NCBI GenBank assembly: GCA_013398955.1
Contig: VWPU01023972.1
Location: 1 to 64,000, forward strand
Origin: Callaeas wilsoni
Taxonomy: Eukaryota; Chordata; Aves; Passeriformes; Callaeidae
Direction: 5' to 3'
DNA: 64,000 bases
Shown here: piece after piece, positions 39,003 to 51,274 of the stretch
Layout: the number at the start of each line of letters is the position of its first letter
How positions within the stretch are numbered: the first letter of the stretch is position 1
Position numbers and translations under genes: made by a program
Notes under the pieces: generated by a model
Seen by the model: only the letters and a program-made list of their open reading frames with translations
Database searches by the model: none
Told to the model about the DNA's origin: nothing

Positions 39003-39596
39003 AGCGTAAGAAACACAGACGAACACAGACACCGACAATCTCCACGTGGATTCCTCTCTCCGTTTTCCTCTCGTCCCCACAGTTCCAAGAATTTTCAGCA
39101 GCAAATATACGTCTCTCCATGGGATAAACATAATATCGAGACAGCAAGCCACCAGTGCTTGCGGAGCTAGAAAGGATCCAATGTTTCAGTGCAAATGTAA
39201 AAGGATGGTACAGCTGTTAAGGTGCAGTTATAAAGAAGGAAACAAATATGATTAAGTACTGTTGTAATATTCGCCAGGATCTCTATTAGTTTGGAGCACT
39301 TTGCACTGGCACTCCAAAAGGAAATCTGCACACATTTGTCTCTGTACAATACACTGGTCTTCATTAAACATTCTTAACAGTGAACACGGCCAGAAAATTA
39401 CCCATTGTAAATTGGCCAAAAAGAAAAAAAAAAATAGAAAAATAAAGAGACGAGGGAGGTTAACATATTAATTTTCCCATTACAACTGCACTAAGCTTTA
39501 GAATAATAATCAGATGAAGAATGAGAATGAAGACCTTTGCAGAATACTTTTTATAAAATGTTCCTTTGGGGAAATGTGCACTTGAATGCAGATTCC

Positions 39597-39685
39597 TCCT
39601 GCCTCCCGAAGCGCTCCGGCGGCAGCTCAGCCCCGGACAGCGGAGACGGGCAGTTGGGAATGGTGCGCCCCGGCGCACTGATTGT
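39597..39685 (-). other. PLCB1: GC- and CpG-rich block with stem-loop just after the PLCB1 stop codon
   Basis: An approximately 90-base stretch of high GC with many CpG lies within an otherwise AT-rich 3' UTR, starting roughly 12 bases past the stop codon. It includes a perfect inverted repeat, GTGCGCC-CC-GGCGCAC at 39663-39678, that would form a 7-bp GC stem about 20 nucleotides after the stop codon. A role in RNA structure or translation termination is possible but speculative. Confidence 0.6.
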
Positions 39686-39696
39686 TTCTCGGGCAG

Positions 39697-39927
39697 TTAA
39701 AAAGTAGTATCAAACACTTTTTCTTGATTATCTTCTTCCAATTCCTCTTCACTGTGTGGAGGTTTATGATTTGATTTTCCACTGTCAGATGCCAAGGAAG
39801 AGGGGGCAGAACTGTGGTCTCCATCTTCACTGATTTTCCCTTTCATGGCTTCCTGTACGAACTCCAGAATTTCCAAAGGCAGTCTTTTGAATTTGTCTTG
39901 ATATTCCTGATCAAGTTCCACCTGCAA
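39697..39927 (-). CDS. PLCB1: PLCB1 terminal coding exon, C-terminus of phospholipase C beta-1 (long 'a' form)
   Basis: This exon encodes the last 76 residues of phospholipase C beta-1, the Gq-activated enzyme that cleaves PIP2 to IP3 and diacylglycerol at the plasma membrane and also acts in the nucleus. On the minus strand a pyrimidine-rich tract ending TTGTTGTAG is followed at 39927 by TTG CAG in phase 0, and the frame stays open to TAA at 39697-39699. The conserved part includes [20 protein letters not shown] and KGKISED, matching my memory of vertebrate PLCB1a. It corresponds to the end of the distal C-terminal helical region that binds membrane and G-alpha-q. An acidic divergent tail follows, ending DTTF, a possible PDZ ligand. 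There is no initiator: this is a partial CDS whose catalytic exons lie to the right of the window. The 'a' tail is about 75 residues in mammals, so the length is normal. I am very sure of the family and of this paralogue. Confidence 0.95.
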   Translation of the reverse strand: MQVELDQEYQDKFKRLPLEILEFVQEAMKGKISEDGDHSSAPSSLASDSGKSNHKPPHSEEELEEDNQEKVFDTTF

Positions 39928-39960
39928 CTACAACAAAAGAGACAAGCTGTCTTCAGGTGT
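39928..39960 (-). other. PLCB1: Splice acceptor and polypyrimidine tract of the last PLCB1 exon
   Basis: Read on the minus strand, the bases before the exon are pyrimidine-rich (TTGTCTCTTTTGTTGTAG) and end in the obligatory AG at 39928-39929. The junction is in phase 0, which fits the known swap point where the PLCB1 'a' and 'b' C-termini diverge. Confidence 0.85.
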
Positions 39961-42900
39961 ATCTGATGTGACCAGTGCTACAGGATGGGGAATGCACCAC
40001 ACCAGGCAGGAGGGGAATTAACAAGGCACTTTTTGCACAGTTCAGGAATGTATTCCCTTCTTTCCCATATTAGCACCACGCATCCCAAGTGCCTATTAAT
40101 TTCCATGCAGTCATTGCAAAGCTGAAGGAACGTGCAGTTATAAGGCTGGTTTTGGGTACCGTCCTTGGGTACCCAAATCCTTCAAATACATGTGGATTTA
40201 ACTGTACTGGTGTCCATACTCCCACTGGCTTTGACAAGACCCCATTCAAGTGCAGTATGGATCACGGATAAGCCTTTGAAAGAGCAAGGCCTTCATTGAG
40301 CTTCAGGTAGTTAATCACACATCAAACACACCACAAACGCTGCTCTGAGAACAATAAAACAACTTTTGCCAGATTTCTTGGGTTGGAGAAACCATTAGGA
40401 AAAAGTCAGTTGTCAAAGGGAGTCAGAGAGGGAGGGAAAACAAGTTAAATTACATTGCTTAGGGCTAGATCATGGAAAGTTACATTATCGGATTAATGCA
40501 GAATGTGTCTTGGACGTTACTGGGGAAAAAGTGTCATATCATCAACAGGATGCAAAAGGCATGCAGAAAGAAATCTGGCTATCAGTCTTCAGGAAGCAGT
40601 GGGTCCTTTCCCAGTATTTATTTGTACAGCCTTTGTTTTTAGTGCCCATATTAGGATCTGCACGATCCATTATTTGAAAAACTTTAATGTGTATGAAAGT
40701 TTCAACTGAAGACAAAGCCAATTTTTTCATCATGACCAATATGAGCACAGCAGGAAGCAAAAGGGGTGAGTTCCAAAGCCAGACTCGCTCCATCTGTCCG
40801 TCCATCCATCCATCTACCCACCTTCTCGAAAAGAGGGAGTCAGGTTCTGCTAACTGTAGCTGCAGCAGTTTTGCAATAGTTTCTTAGGCAATTGTGTTCT
40901 CAGCTATGTATTTTCCCAGGATTTCAGGATAAAGGTGCTAGGAATTCTGATCCTTCAGCTCTAGGCCTGAGTCTGTCCTACGCAGTTTCAGGTCTCCTTC
41001 ACCCCACCGCAGCAGCTCTCAACAGGCAATACAAATTTTCACTTCAACATTAGGTCCTATCCTAGTCTTACCATCCTTGACCTGTCCAGACACACCATGT
41101 GACTTTGTCACTACCCCTCCCTCTGAGCCCTTCCAATCCCATTCCCCATGCTTCTGTCCTGGTTTTCATCCTGCATCTCTGACTTTATTTTTGTGAGGCC
41201 TCTTCTCCTTTCTCCTGATGTGCAAATCAATGTCCTTAGCTCACCCGGTCTAGTTCTACATTCCTTAATTAGACAAATTCTGCAGCTCAAGATCTAAGAT
41301 CTGTCTTTTTCCTTTTGGTTTCCCTGCTAAAGCTCTTTTCCTGCCTTCTTTTTGGCAATTTTCCTGATGTCCTGGCCTCAGTTTCCCACCTCGGATAAAA
41401 ACCAAGTCTGAGGCACAAACGGTTCCATTAAAACACACCCTGCCTCTAAAATACATATTTCTGTCAATTAGAAATACACAGTTGTCACTGTGGTAGTTAA
41501 TCATTACCATAACACCCATCTTTTCCTGAACCCCTTTGTTTTCTTGCTTTATGTCTAGATACAAACTTCCGAAGGGATCCTCCTTTTGTCTCCATTTTGC
41601 AAACACTTCCACAAGTACAGGCATCATCAGGGGAACAGTGCCATGGGGTGGCTGGTGGAAAAAACTGAAAACTGACGCTGATCATCCCTCTCTGCCCTGC
41701 TCACCACAGCCCCAGGACTCCATTCCTGCTGCCCAGGGAGCTCCTCAGCCCCTGAGAGGTCACATCCACGCTGGCTGGAGTGCCGGCAGCACGGCACTCA
41801 CGTAGGTCGCACCGCAAAACCAAAGATTAAATTCCAGGCAAAAGGTCTTCCTTCACGGTGCAGTCGTGCTTGGGGTTACAGCTCATGGCTAAATACCTGC
41901 CCTGCTTAAAAAACAGGGGTGTCCAAGCTAGAGATGAGCTGCTGCATTTCCCCCACCTCACTGTTGTACATGGCATTACTGAATTTGTGAAATTTGGGCA
42001 CCTCAGGTACAGAAGAAGGTGTGTAATATCGTAAGTCAGGGAAAAGTCTCCTGGCTCTCAACTTCCTTCAGAACCTTGATTTGCTTAATTAGGTTTAAGA
42101 GCAAAAGAAATATTTGAAATCCCTCAGAAACTGAACGTTATCTGAACCCAGTGCAACCATAAGCATGTTGTTAGATAACAATTGTGTCTAATATTCTCCT
42201 CCTAAAGCGCCTCCAGTGGCTAATCCCCCCTAAGTCGAGTGTTTAATAGAAATGACACGAATCTGGAGCTACCTTTCTCTCTCCAGACACAGTCTATATA
42301 GATATCTAATAATGGGAAGGTTGAAGTTAGTTGAGAAGGAGCAGACAGTAGACAAGGAGGGTTGATTAACTGCATCAGTAAAAATTAGTTTTCTTTTTGA
42401 CTCCAAAGGCTCTCAGTTCTTCCCCTTGCTCAGTGTCCGAGAAGCCCCTCAGATCCCATCCATTCCCTGATCCCCGAGCTACCACACAAGGTTAAAGAAA
42501 CAAGTTGCCTGCTTAAAACCAGCTGGCCTAAAAAAAATCCAGCTGTTTTTCTTTTAAAAGCCTCAGTTCTGTACATTCTGTGGCTTTACAGGGACATCAC
42601 AGTTCATGGCAATGGATGGAAAGCTGCCCTCCCAGCAGCAGCAGTAGCCACACACCTCTCTCATTTGGCTTCTGATGGCAGGACAAGGCCACATTAGTGT
42701 GTGAGTAAAAACCTCTCTGCTCAACCAGCACCTCGCCAGACTCCCCTTTCGGGTTGTTTCCTCCTGGATTTGTGTCCAAACTGGCACAGTGGCCTTCCCA
42801 CTCAGTTTGCTGTCCCCTTGGGTTGCTTCCCATCACAAGTCCACCTACCCCAATTTCTCTGCTCTCTAGCTACTAAACAAGGTGACCTACACTTGCTGTT

Positions 42901-43875
42901 AGGATTTTGGAGTCAGACAAGGCGGGGGAAGGAGACCGATGATTAGACGGGCAGATCGTTATCTGGACCACTGTCCTCATTAGCACAAAACAACCTTCCT
43001 CCTTCTGTTATCTCACTACCTGCCCACTTAGAGATCCTCTGTCCTCTCTTCAACCCACACCAAAAACAACATGAATGTCACTGCCATGCAGCTTTAGTGT
43101 CCCATGGTTGGACACTATTTCTCGTTCAGGTAGATCTCACCTCCATGCACTTTCCTGACAGGCAGTGAGTTAAGACTTTAAAATTCAAAGCCATCATTAG
43201 GTGTTTGCAGTGAGGTCCTTGGGGACAGGAGATGAATGTGTCAGTCACTCTTGATGGCTGTGGCCAGAAGCTCTTGAATGCGTGCTTCCACCTTGTATTT
43301 TGTCACCCAACAGTGCAAGTCAAAAAATGCCAGCTGATGCTCACCTCAGCTTTACACAAAAACTGCCCTGGACAAACAGCACCATCTGCACCTCGAGTAC
43401 AACCAACACAGCCCTGAGCTGAGGGACAGGACACGAGCAGAGCTCCTGGTGGCCAGCCAGCTGCCCAGCTCATGGGCTCACTTTCCCTCCCAATTCAAAG
43501 GGCTCTTCGGCATCCTCGGCTACAACCGCTTTCCAAAAAGGGTCATCAGTCAGGGAAAGGCCTCGCAGCCCTTCCTTGGAATGTGGGAGGGGAAAATGAT
43601 TATGGTTGTTCAGCTTAAAGCAAGGAAAACACACTCAGAAAAGGAAACAGATGGTATTATTGAAACTATTTACATTTATATTTATACCTAGCTGTTACTA
43701 TTAGAACTACCAAATGAACAGCATGAACAGCACTAAAAGCAGTGACTGGGATCAATAAAGGATTACAGAAGCAGAGGTTGTGGGTTTAGATGCTCCTGAC
43801 CGAGCCCCTGCAGCCTCTTGCATGCTTGCACTGTGATCTAATGAACTCCTGTTCCTACCAAGAACCAAAATAAAG

Positions 43876-44262
43876 CGGTCACGTGGGAAACGCGGTGTGC
43901 TGCCAGCACAAGTGACCAGGAGGGCTTCAAGACGAGAGGTGGACACCCAGGCCCGCTTCCACCTCACCTCCTCCCGCGCACTCCGGCAGCCCAGGGGAAA
44001 GGGAAACCGGGGGGAACGCGTCCAGCCCGTCTCCCTTCCTGCAGCACCTTTGAAGTCCTCAATGTGAACATTGCTGCTCCTTCCCGTTGCACCCTGAGAG
44101 GGGCCTTTCGGAAGTCACCAGTGCAAGGGCTTTCCAAAGAGTTTCCCCCTCTCTTCCGTCCCCACGCAGCTTGGGACACCGCATGCTTGGCCCGTGACCT
44201 CGCAGCATCCTTCTCCTGCTGTAACATCTTATCTGATGCAAAACCAATCCACTTCCACCCGC
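43876..44262. promoter_or_regulatory. CpG-enriched stretch within the last PLCB1 intron
   Basis: About 22 CpG dinucleotides occur in roughly 390 bases, several-fold above the surrounding intron. Open frames overlap on both strands here (for example minus 43964-44284), as GC-rich DNA tends to produce. It could be an intragenic promoter, an enhancer or an undetected exon. The sequence alone does not distinguish these, and the regulatory label is inference. Confidence 0.3.
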
Positions 44263-47200
44263 GCTGGGATGCATTCCAGCTCACATGGGTTCTTAAAAAT
44301 ATATTTGCAACTCAAAAATAACGTAAGGGTCACTACTTAAAAAGCATCTAGAGAATTTATCTTCAGCTAAAAATGTTTTGAGAAAGTTACGCATGAAATA
44401 CAACCAATTACACATTTTGGTGAAAAACCCCCACCGAAATGCAATTTTGTTGAATCAAAAACATTAATTATGGCCATATTTGTTTTGATGAAGTTCTTCC
44501 ACTGCAAAGATTTGATATGACTCCAAATAAGTCACTTTTTTAAGTCTCAGATTTTTCCATTCCGCTGGGAATTTCTCTCTAAGGGCAGCTTTTTGAGTTT
44601 TGTGTTTCTGTTATATGTCCTTTTAAATTTGTCTTATTTTGTTTTCCTGATCACTTTCTTTCCCTGAATGATGCAGTGAATTATGAATGGAAAATTATTC
44701 AAATATCCTGGCTCAACAATTTAAAAATAGACTCAGAGGACGAAATAGTTCAGTATCTCCAACAATCTCTGACATTTCCAACAGCAAACTCTTTATTCTC
44801 AAGTTTTTTTCACTATTTTTGAGTTAAGATTTCAAATGTGAGACATTTTAAAGTTGTGTTATTTCCCCTTGAGGCAGAGCGCGGCAAAATACGTTAAAAA
44901 AATTACTCTTTTTGGTATTTGATTGTTGCATTTACTCACCAGTTGAAATGCAATACTCATTTGTATCCATAATTACTGTGGCACTTCCCACATGCAGGGT
45001 ATTATTTAATTCCACATAGACAGCACCTGCTCTTTTTGTTTTACTGATGAGGAACTCCACTGCATTCATTTCTTCTGTGCAATTTCAGCAGAATGTATTT
45101 TGACAAGAGGCAGTGACTGGTCACTACACCATTTGTAACGAAAGGGGGGGGGCTGCAACCTCTCCAGGGAACTTCTGTTTAGCAAAGCTCCCGTTTTCCT
45201 TATCACGTGTCACTGGAAATGTTTATTTTGTTAACACCAGCCACGCTGATATTTTCAGTGGTCAGTGAAACCATATCGCAACAGCAACACTGGGCTGCGA
45301 TTGGGGCCCCTGTCTCACTCCTCCCCGCCTTCTCTAAATCTGCTAAAGCTACAAATACTTATTTTTCTTCCTGCAAATATTTGACCCATGTGCCTAAAGA
45401 TAATTTTAAATACAGGATTTGGGGCTTTTAAGCCTGCATCAGACAACAAATATGCATAATGTCAGCGACCTCAATTTAGCTTCCAAAATAGCGCAGAGAG
45501 GACTCCCAGATTAAGGGTGCAGAGAGGAAGAAGGCTGCTGTTCCTCTGCTTTTCATTTTCAGAGCTTACTTAATTAGAAAGCCATTCTGGAGGGATACAG
45601 CATTAAAAGACATATGAGTAGCAAGAACTGTTAAAAGCAGATGGAGGCTCAGTAACAGGGAGAGTGAAATTGAGGAACAGAGCTCAGGGATCAAGTGATT
45701 TATAGGCAGCAATTTTTGTTTAATTGGAAACAGTAGGAGTTCCTTATTAAGGACCATGTTATTCCCTCCACTAAGCAGATTCCTGCTGGGAAGGCAAAGG
45801 AGTAACCACTGCTCAGATGTCCTCATGCCTCAAGGCCACTGTCCCTCTGCAGCACTCGGCTGGAGACGGGGACTTCAGGTGGGAATGTGGGGTTTGAGGG
45901 GGCCCGGGACTCCCCTGCAGGACCTTGCCACAACTGGCACGGCCCTCTCTGCCCTCTGTCAGAATGGCCCTATGACAGCAGCTGGGAACAGCAGGTTCTT
46001 GGGAAGCTGTTTGCCCAGGCCTTGGAAGGGAGTTAACTCTGCATGTGAGAGAGCACCTAAATGCTCCATTTTTCTCCCAGTGACATCAAGAAAATGCTTA
46101 AAGGGACGTGCCACCATGTTAACATTTGGGTTTAACACAGCTTAAGGACAACACTGCTAACCCTGAGAGGAAACTATTCAGGTAGACAAGGTTTTATCTC
46201 AGAAGGTGTGGGAGTGTGGCATCATTAAGGAGAGCCTAAGGGCCCTTGGTATCTGAGGTGGCACAAAGAACAGCGCAGCACCAGGTGAACAACAGCTGGA
46301 AAGCTCCCGTTAATGAGTCCTGTCCTCAGACAAGGACATCTCTGCATTTTCAAACAATGGTTACTTTCCAGACCATGCGAGACAGCAGGCACACCAATTC
46401 CCGGACTCCTTCTCTGCCTCCCTCCCTGAAGGTGATGCTCCCCTAGTCCTTCCCACAAGGTCGAAGCCATTAGGCCGATCTCCCCACCCCACAAAGTCTC
46501 CGTGCCGTTCCCGAGACCGGGGCTGCTGGCTCCGCTCTAGTTTTGGCTGATCCACTACTGCCCCTCTGCCTGCCCGTGCCAACAGGCTGCACAGTCCAGG
46601 CACTCTCCTTGAAAAACACCACCAACAATCACCTGAAGCGCGTCACAGCCACGGAGTGGATAACACATCCCGTGTTATCGCCCCTTGTACAGACACTGCC
46701 CCTCCCACTGTCTCCCTTATCTGCCTTGTTTCAGCTCGTGTCTCTTCCTGTTAAAGCAAAGGTGATTTGCTCTGCCTCCCCGAGGGTGCAGCAAGACCCC
46801 ACATAAATGAGTCCCTTCAATATCTGCTGTCTCAAGGCACCAGCCTGTAACCTTGGGGCCTCCATCAATCTGTGTCTCTGCCTTTATTAACTGCAGCCTC
46901 AATTAAACCAAGAGGACCTCGGCTCCTGGATTTTAACACTCTCATAAGGCAACTCATATCTACCTTCTGTGTAGTAAAGCAACATTTGCTCCAATAACTG
47001 ATTAAAAATAAATGTTTGGGTGGCGAGATGCCCATCAGTGCTGCACAGGTTATACACATATTAAACACATATACACCTGTACACTGAAACTTCTGGGTTA
47101 GAGAAGGTCCTTACAGCAAAAGCCTAAACTGGTGATCTTTTCCTACTGGAAATTGTATTATTAGCAGCAATTTAAGATCTCTTGCATTTCCTATAAAGAA

Positions 47201-50200
47201 ATTATTTAAAGAAATAGCTTGTACTGAATTCTGTGGGAGGATTTTCTTCACAGTAACTCTTGTTTCCTGTTTCTTCAAAAGTACGGCAGTTTATTCTCAT
47301 GCAAAGCCCTGCTCTGTGTCTTGTAAGCTGCATACTTGGAATTACTCCTCTTTCTGATGATTATTTCATGTAACAGTTTGCTTTTGTGGATAAAATGCTT
47401 TCTTAAGCTGTCAAGTGGCTCTTAGACAACTCCATAAATGTGTGACCTATGCACCTCATGATGCATATGAATAAAAATAATTTGAGCTAGAATGAGCAGG
47501 AAAAAAATCCCCTTTCTACGGGCGTTTTAAGGCTAGATTCTGAGATTCTGTTCTTTACCATCACTAGAGTAAGCCATCTTCACTGTAAGCAAAGGAGAAT
47601 CTGCTCAGTTTCAATGCAATAAATCTGGAGAAACTCCCCTGAAATCTTATCCATCAGCAGATACTGCCCTTAGTTTATTGGGGAGGATCCAGGGTAAATA
47701 ACTCGAGTGACAGAGCTCAAAGAGAGCTTCTTAGCTGGTCCTTTTTTAAAGTGCTGTCCGTATTTTGGATACTGCAAAACAAACAACAAAAAAATCAGTG
47801 TAGCCATTACCTTCTAACAAGTGATGTTTTTCCACTTCCACGATGCCTCCAAAACAGCCTGTAAACAGGCAGCTGACTGTCCAACAGCACAGGCCTTCCA
47901 AGAGCAGCAGCATTGTAACTCTTATCCCAAGAGGTCATGACAGTCCCTTGGAAACTCATTTTAAATGACATCTTGAGGTTACAACAGCAACAATATATTC
48001 CAGAAATATTTCAAATCCCGGGCGGACCAGAGAATGCGGGACTCAGCAGCACCACAGCAGCAGAGCAGGATGTCCCCAACGGGCCATGGAATCTGCAGGG
48101 CCACTTAATATTTACTGTGTTTTGCCTGAAAGTGGTGGTGTCCCTCAAAGTGAGAGATTCTGGTTATTTTTGAAAGAAGAGAGACAAGAAAAGAAAGTTT
48201 CAGGTGCTTAAGGCTTCCAGTGTGAGGGCTCAGTAGCTGACGAAGTACAGATCTGAAAACGAAGGTGGTGGAACCCACAGCACAGCTTTTGGATCTTCAC
48301 CTAAACTGAACTCTGGATTCAGTTTAACAAAGCACTTTCCAGTCTCTCACATCCACCTTGCTAATAGGTAATTACAGTGTTGCCTGTGTCTGACTCTTGG
48401 CAGGACACCTCTAACAGGCCCCATCAGTGCCGCAGAAAAATTCCCTCTGAGCGCAAGAGATTTCTCCTCCAACACGACAATGAAAAGGAAATAAATAATC
48501 TCTTTCTCTGTCTCTCTCCAGTGGCATCACTGTGCTCCTCAAAGCAAAAGGAACAGTTCACCCTGTGATTAGGTCTGGCACCTCCTTTCACTGCCATACC
48601 CTGCTCTGCCCCGACGCTCGAGCCTGTTTCGAGTTTTAAGAGCTCCAAACACACACTGAGGGCTGCGCATCTTGAGACAGCACCTTTCTTAAAGTACACA
48701 CTCACTATGATTTCCATGTCACTGATAATTGTCAGGGAGCTGCATGGAGGTTTAGAAGTAAGCCATCATTAGCTCAGAAATAATCACACTGATAAAGCCT
48801 CCGCTGCACTTTGAAGTTTACCTTGCACTGACTGTAGCTCTCCACACCAGAGAGCCTCTGCAGGATGGAGCCTCACTGAAAAGTCTGCTTGGAAAATTAC
48901 TGAGCAGTCAGTCCTTCTCCTAATACCCTGTTAAAAATGAATGTTTCTAGACTAGAAAGCAAGCACACTCTGAATAAAGATCAAAGCCTTAGAAGTTTCT
49001 TTGAAAATCTTTTCAAGTAGTTGCAGTTCTGTAATCCCTTGTAACAAGGAAGGCTATTCCAAAATATTTCCTAACTCATCAACAACATGAATTTGGCTTC
49101 CCCTTTACTATTAGCAGAGACTTTTGCATTGACTCTCCCCAAATAATGAGCCAATTTAGTGACAGACCCATTATTTTTTAACGTAACAGGCTAATGAAAA
49201 AAATCCATTCAGAACCTGGCAGAAGTTTAACAGTGGAGACAGAGCCTCTATCCCTCATTTTCCATCTTCCAGAAGTGATGGCTCACTATTTTGGCCTTTG
49301 TACTTCCAAGCATCAGGGAGGTTTGAAGGCTGGGTTTAACAATGACAAAAAGCTGGGACCTGATTCAAACTTATGTGCTGATGTATATGTTCATTATTAT
49401 CTAATGATCATCAAATGGAGATGTATCATTGCTACTGGGGACTCTGAGTCTGGCAAGTTTATATATGTGTTTACATACTATGATTATCTTCTCATCCCTC
49501 TACTTCCACCATGAGTTCATCCATACAGCCACACTTCTCATCGTTTCACACTGTATTACACAATACACTCTTTTTTTTTCACTTGAGAAGCAAAATTAGT
49601 GTAGAATTTTAACTGCAACTATTAAAAATTTAGAGCTTAATGTAAGAGTGACTGCCCAGTGGTTCAGCCTAATTAAAAATAGCCTGAAGGTTTTTACTTC
49701 CTGATACTACGATGAGCTTTAAAGGAAACAACCCTCCTCCTGCTGTCTGTACTCCTGTTACTGGATTAAGCAGTACTATGCAATGGGACGTTAACAGAGC
49801 CATCCTCATGATTAAGTTCAAGGGATTAATATTTCAGTTCAGTTGTTTTTCATTTAAACATTTTCTCCAAAGTTCGTGTTAATGCTGACTGCTGCAAACT
49901 TAGGCAACTCTCTAATTACCCATCAAGTTTAAATGACCCGTGGAGAAAACTTTCTTTCAGTGCTGTTCAGCAAGCATCCCACAATGCAAAAATTGACATA
50001 TATGGTAATTTCATCAAGCCAGATCAACAGGACAAAGCCCATCCCACTGCTGCCCAGAGCAGCTTGAACTCATGCCTGTTAAAGCACACACCCAAAGTTC
50101 ACTTCAGTCTACGGGACAGTGATTGGCTTTAACGGGGTTTGGAACTACAATTTGGGTCTACAGCCACAAGTAGAGATGCAAACCGACCAGATCAAGTGAA

Positions 50201-51249
50201 GGAACTGCTGGAACAAAAGGGCATGAAGGGCTTGCTCCTGATCCAGCAGAGATCTGGGGGTAATCTGCCTCAAAATAAGAGGTGCAGAAGCTGTGTTTTA
50301 GTGGCTCAGGGTTTTCACCTGAAAATCACTCCCTTTTTCAATTTAATCAAACTGCAAGGCATGAGGGAGTCTGGGAAAAGGGACCAGGTTGCTGCTTAAA
50401 ATCCAAGCCTGCTCCAACAGACCAGAGATAACAACTTCCCACAGAGAAGGGCAGATGCCTTTCTCACGTCCAGACCTCGCTCTCTTTGAGTACAACCTGA
50501 TCTGGGTTTCTGTCCAGCACCTGAGCTCCATGAGGAAGGCAAACTGCTGCGGGTGTTTTTCCCTCCTAATGCTATTCCGGGTGAGGAACTGCCACCCTGC
50601 TCATGCTGCAGCCCAAGCGGCCTCACAGCCTCTTCTCAGCTGTGGTGAGACACGTCCAGTGAGCCCCTGTGACAGAAAATGTCACAGTGCCTGTGTGTGT
50701 CTGTGCCATGGAAGGCTTTCCATCTTGCCAAGCAGCCAGGAAGTCCTCTTGAACACATCTCTTAAAGATATTGCCATTGAGTTCTGTGGTCAGACCTTGC
50801 TGTTGCCAGGAAAAGGGATACAAATTCCCTAGAAGCCAGCAGAGACAGGAGGATAAGGGACACCACAACTTAAAACTACTCAGAGAATCAGTTCCTCTGG
50901 TGTCTCCTGTCCCCGCCGAGCTCAGTGGGCACGAGAAGGTCACTCTGGGGCCTCCCCCAGACCTCAAGCCTACTACAGGAACCACGAGCGTCTCCACTGA
51001 CATCACTGTCAGCTGGAGCTGGTCCCTGGCTTCTCTCCTCCTGAAGTTAATACAGTTCATCAAAGTTCAGTTCACCAGAGGGTCAAGCCTGAACTGAGAT
51101 GAATCTCATGGAACTTCACTAAGCCCTTTGCTTTTTTTTCCACTGAGAGGCATGCCATCAAAATGCTTAACATGATCCCTCCAGAGCTTCACTTTGTTTT
51201 TAATCTGATTTCATTTATGTGTATCACTATTGGTAGCTTCTCTCTTGGA

Positions 51250-51274
51250 AAGGTTTTGCACCATGCAAAACCTT
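51250..51274. repeat. Perfect 11-bp inverted repeat with 3-base loop
   Basis: AAGGTTTTGCA is followed by CCA and then TGCAAAACCTT. Pairing stops immediately outside the arms. It is intronic, too short for a microRNA precursor, and of unknown significance. Confidence 0.85.

Larger units (their letters stand above)
36590..39696 (-). other. PLCB1: Probable PLCB1 3' untranslated region
   Basis: This is the stretch directly downstream, on the minus strand, of the PLCB1 stop codon, within the same inferred terminal exon. It is about 3.1 kb long and strongly AT-rich. That agrees with my recollection of a roughly 3-kb PLCB1 3' UTR in mammals. The composition changes abruptly near 36.6 kb, next to a minus-strand AATAAA at 36609-36614, which I take as the distal end. 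Other AATAAA hexamers at 37394-37403 (two overlapping), 37595-37600 and 37962-37967 could give shorter forms. It also contains the hairpin at 38936-39002 and the GC block at 39597-39685. The end point is inferred, not observed. Confidence 0.7.
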
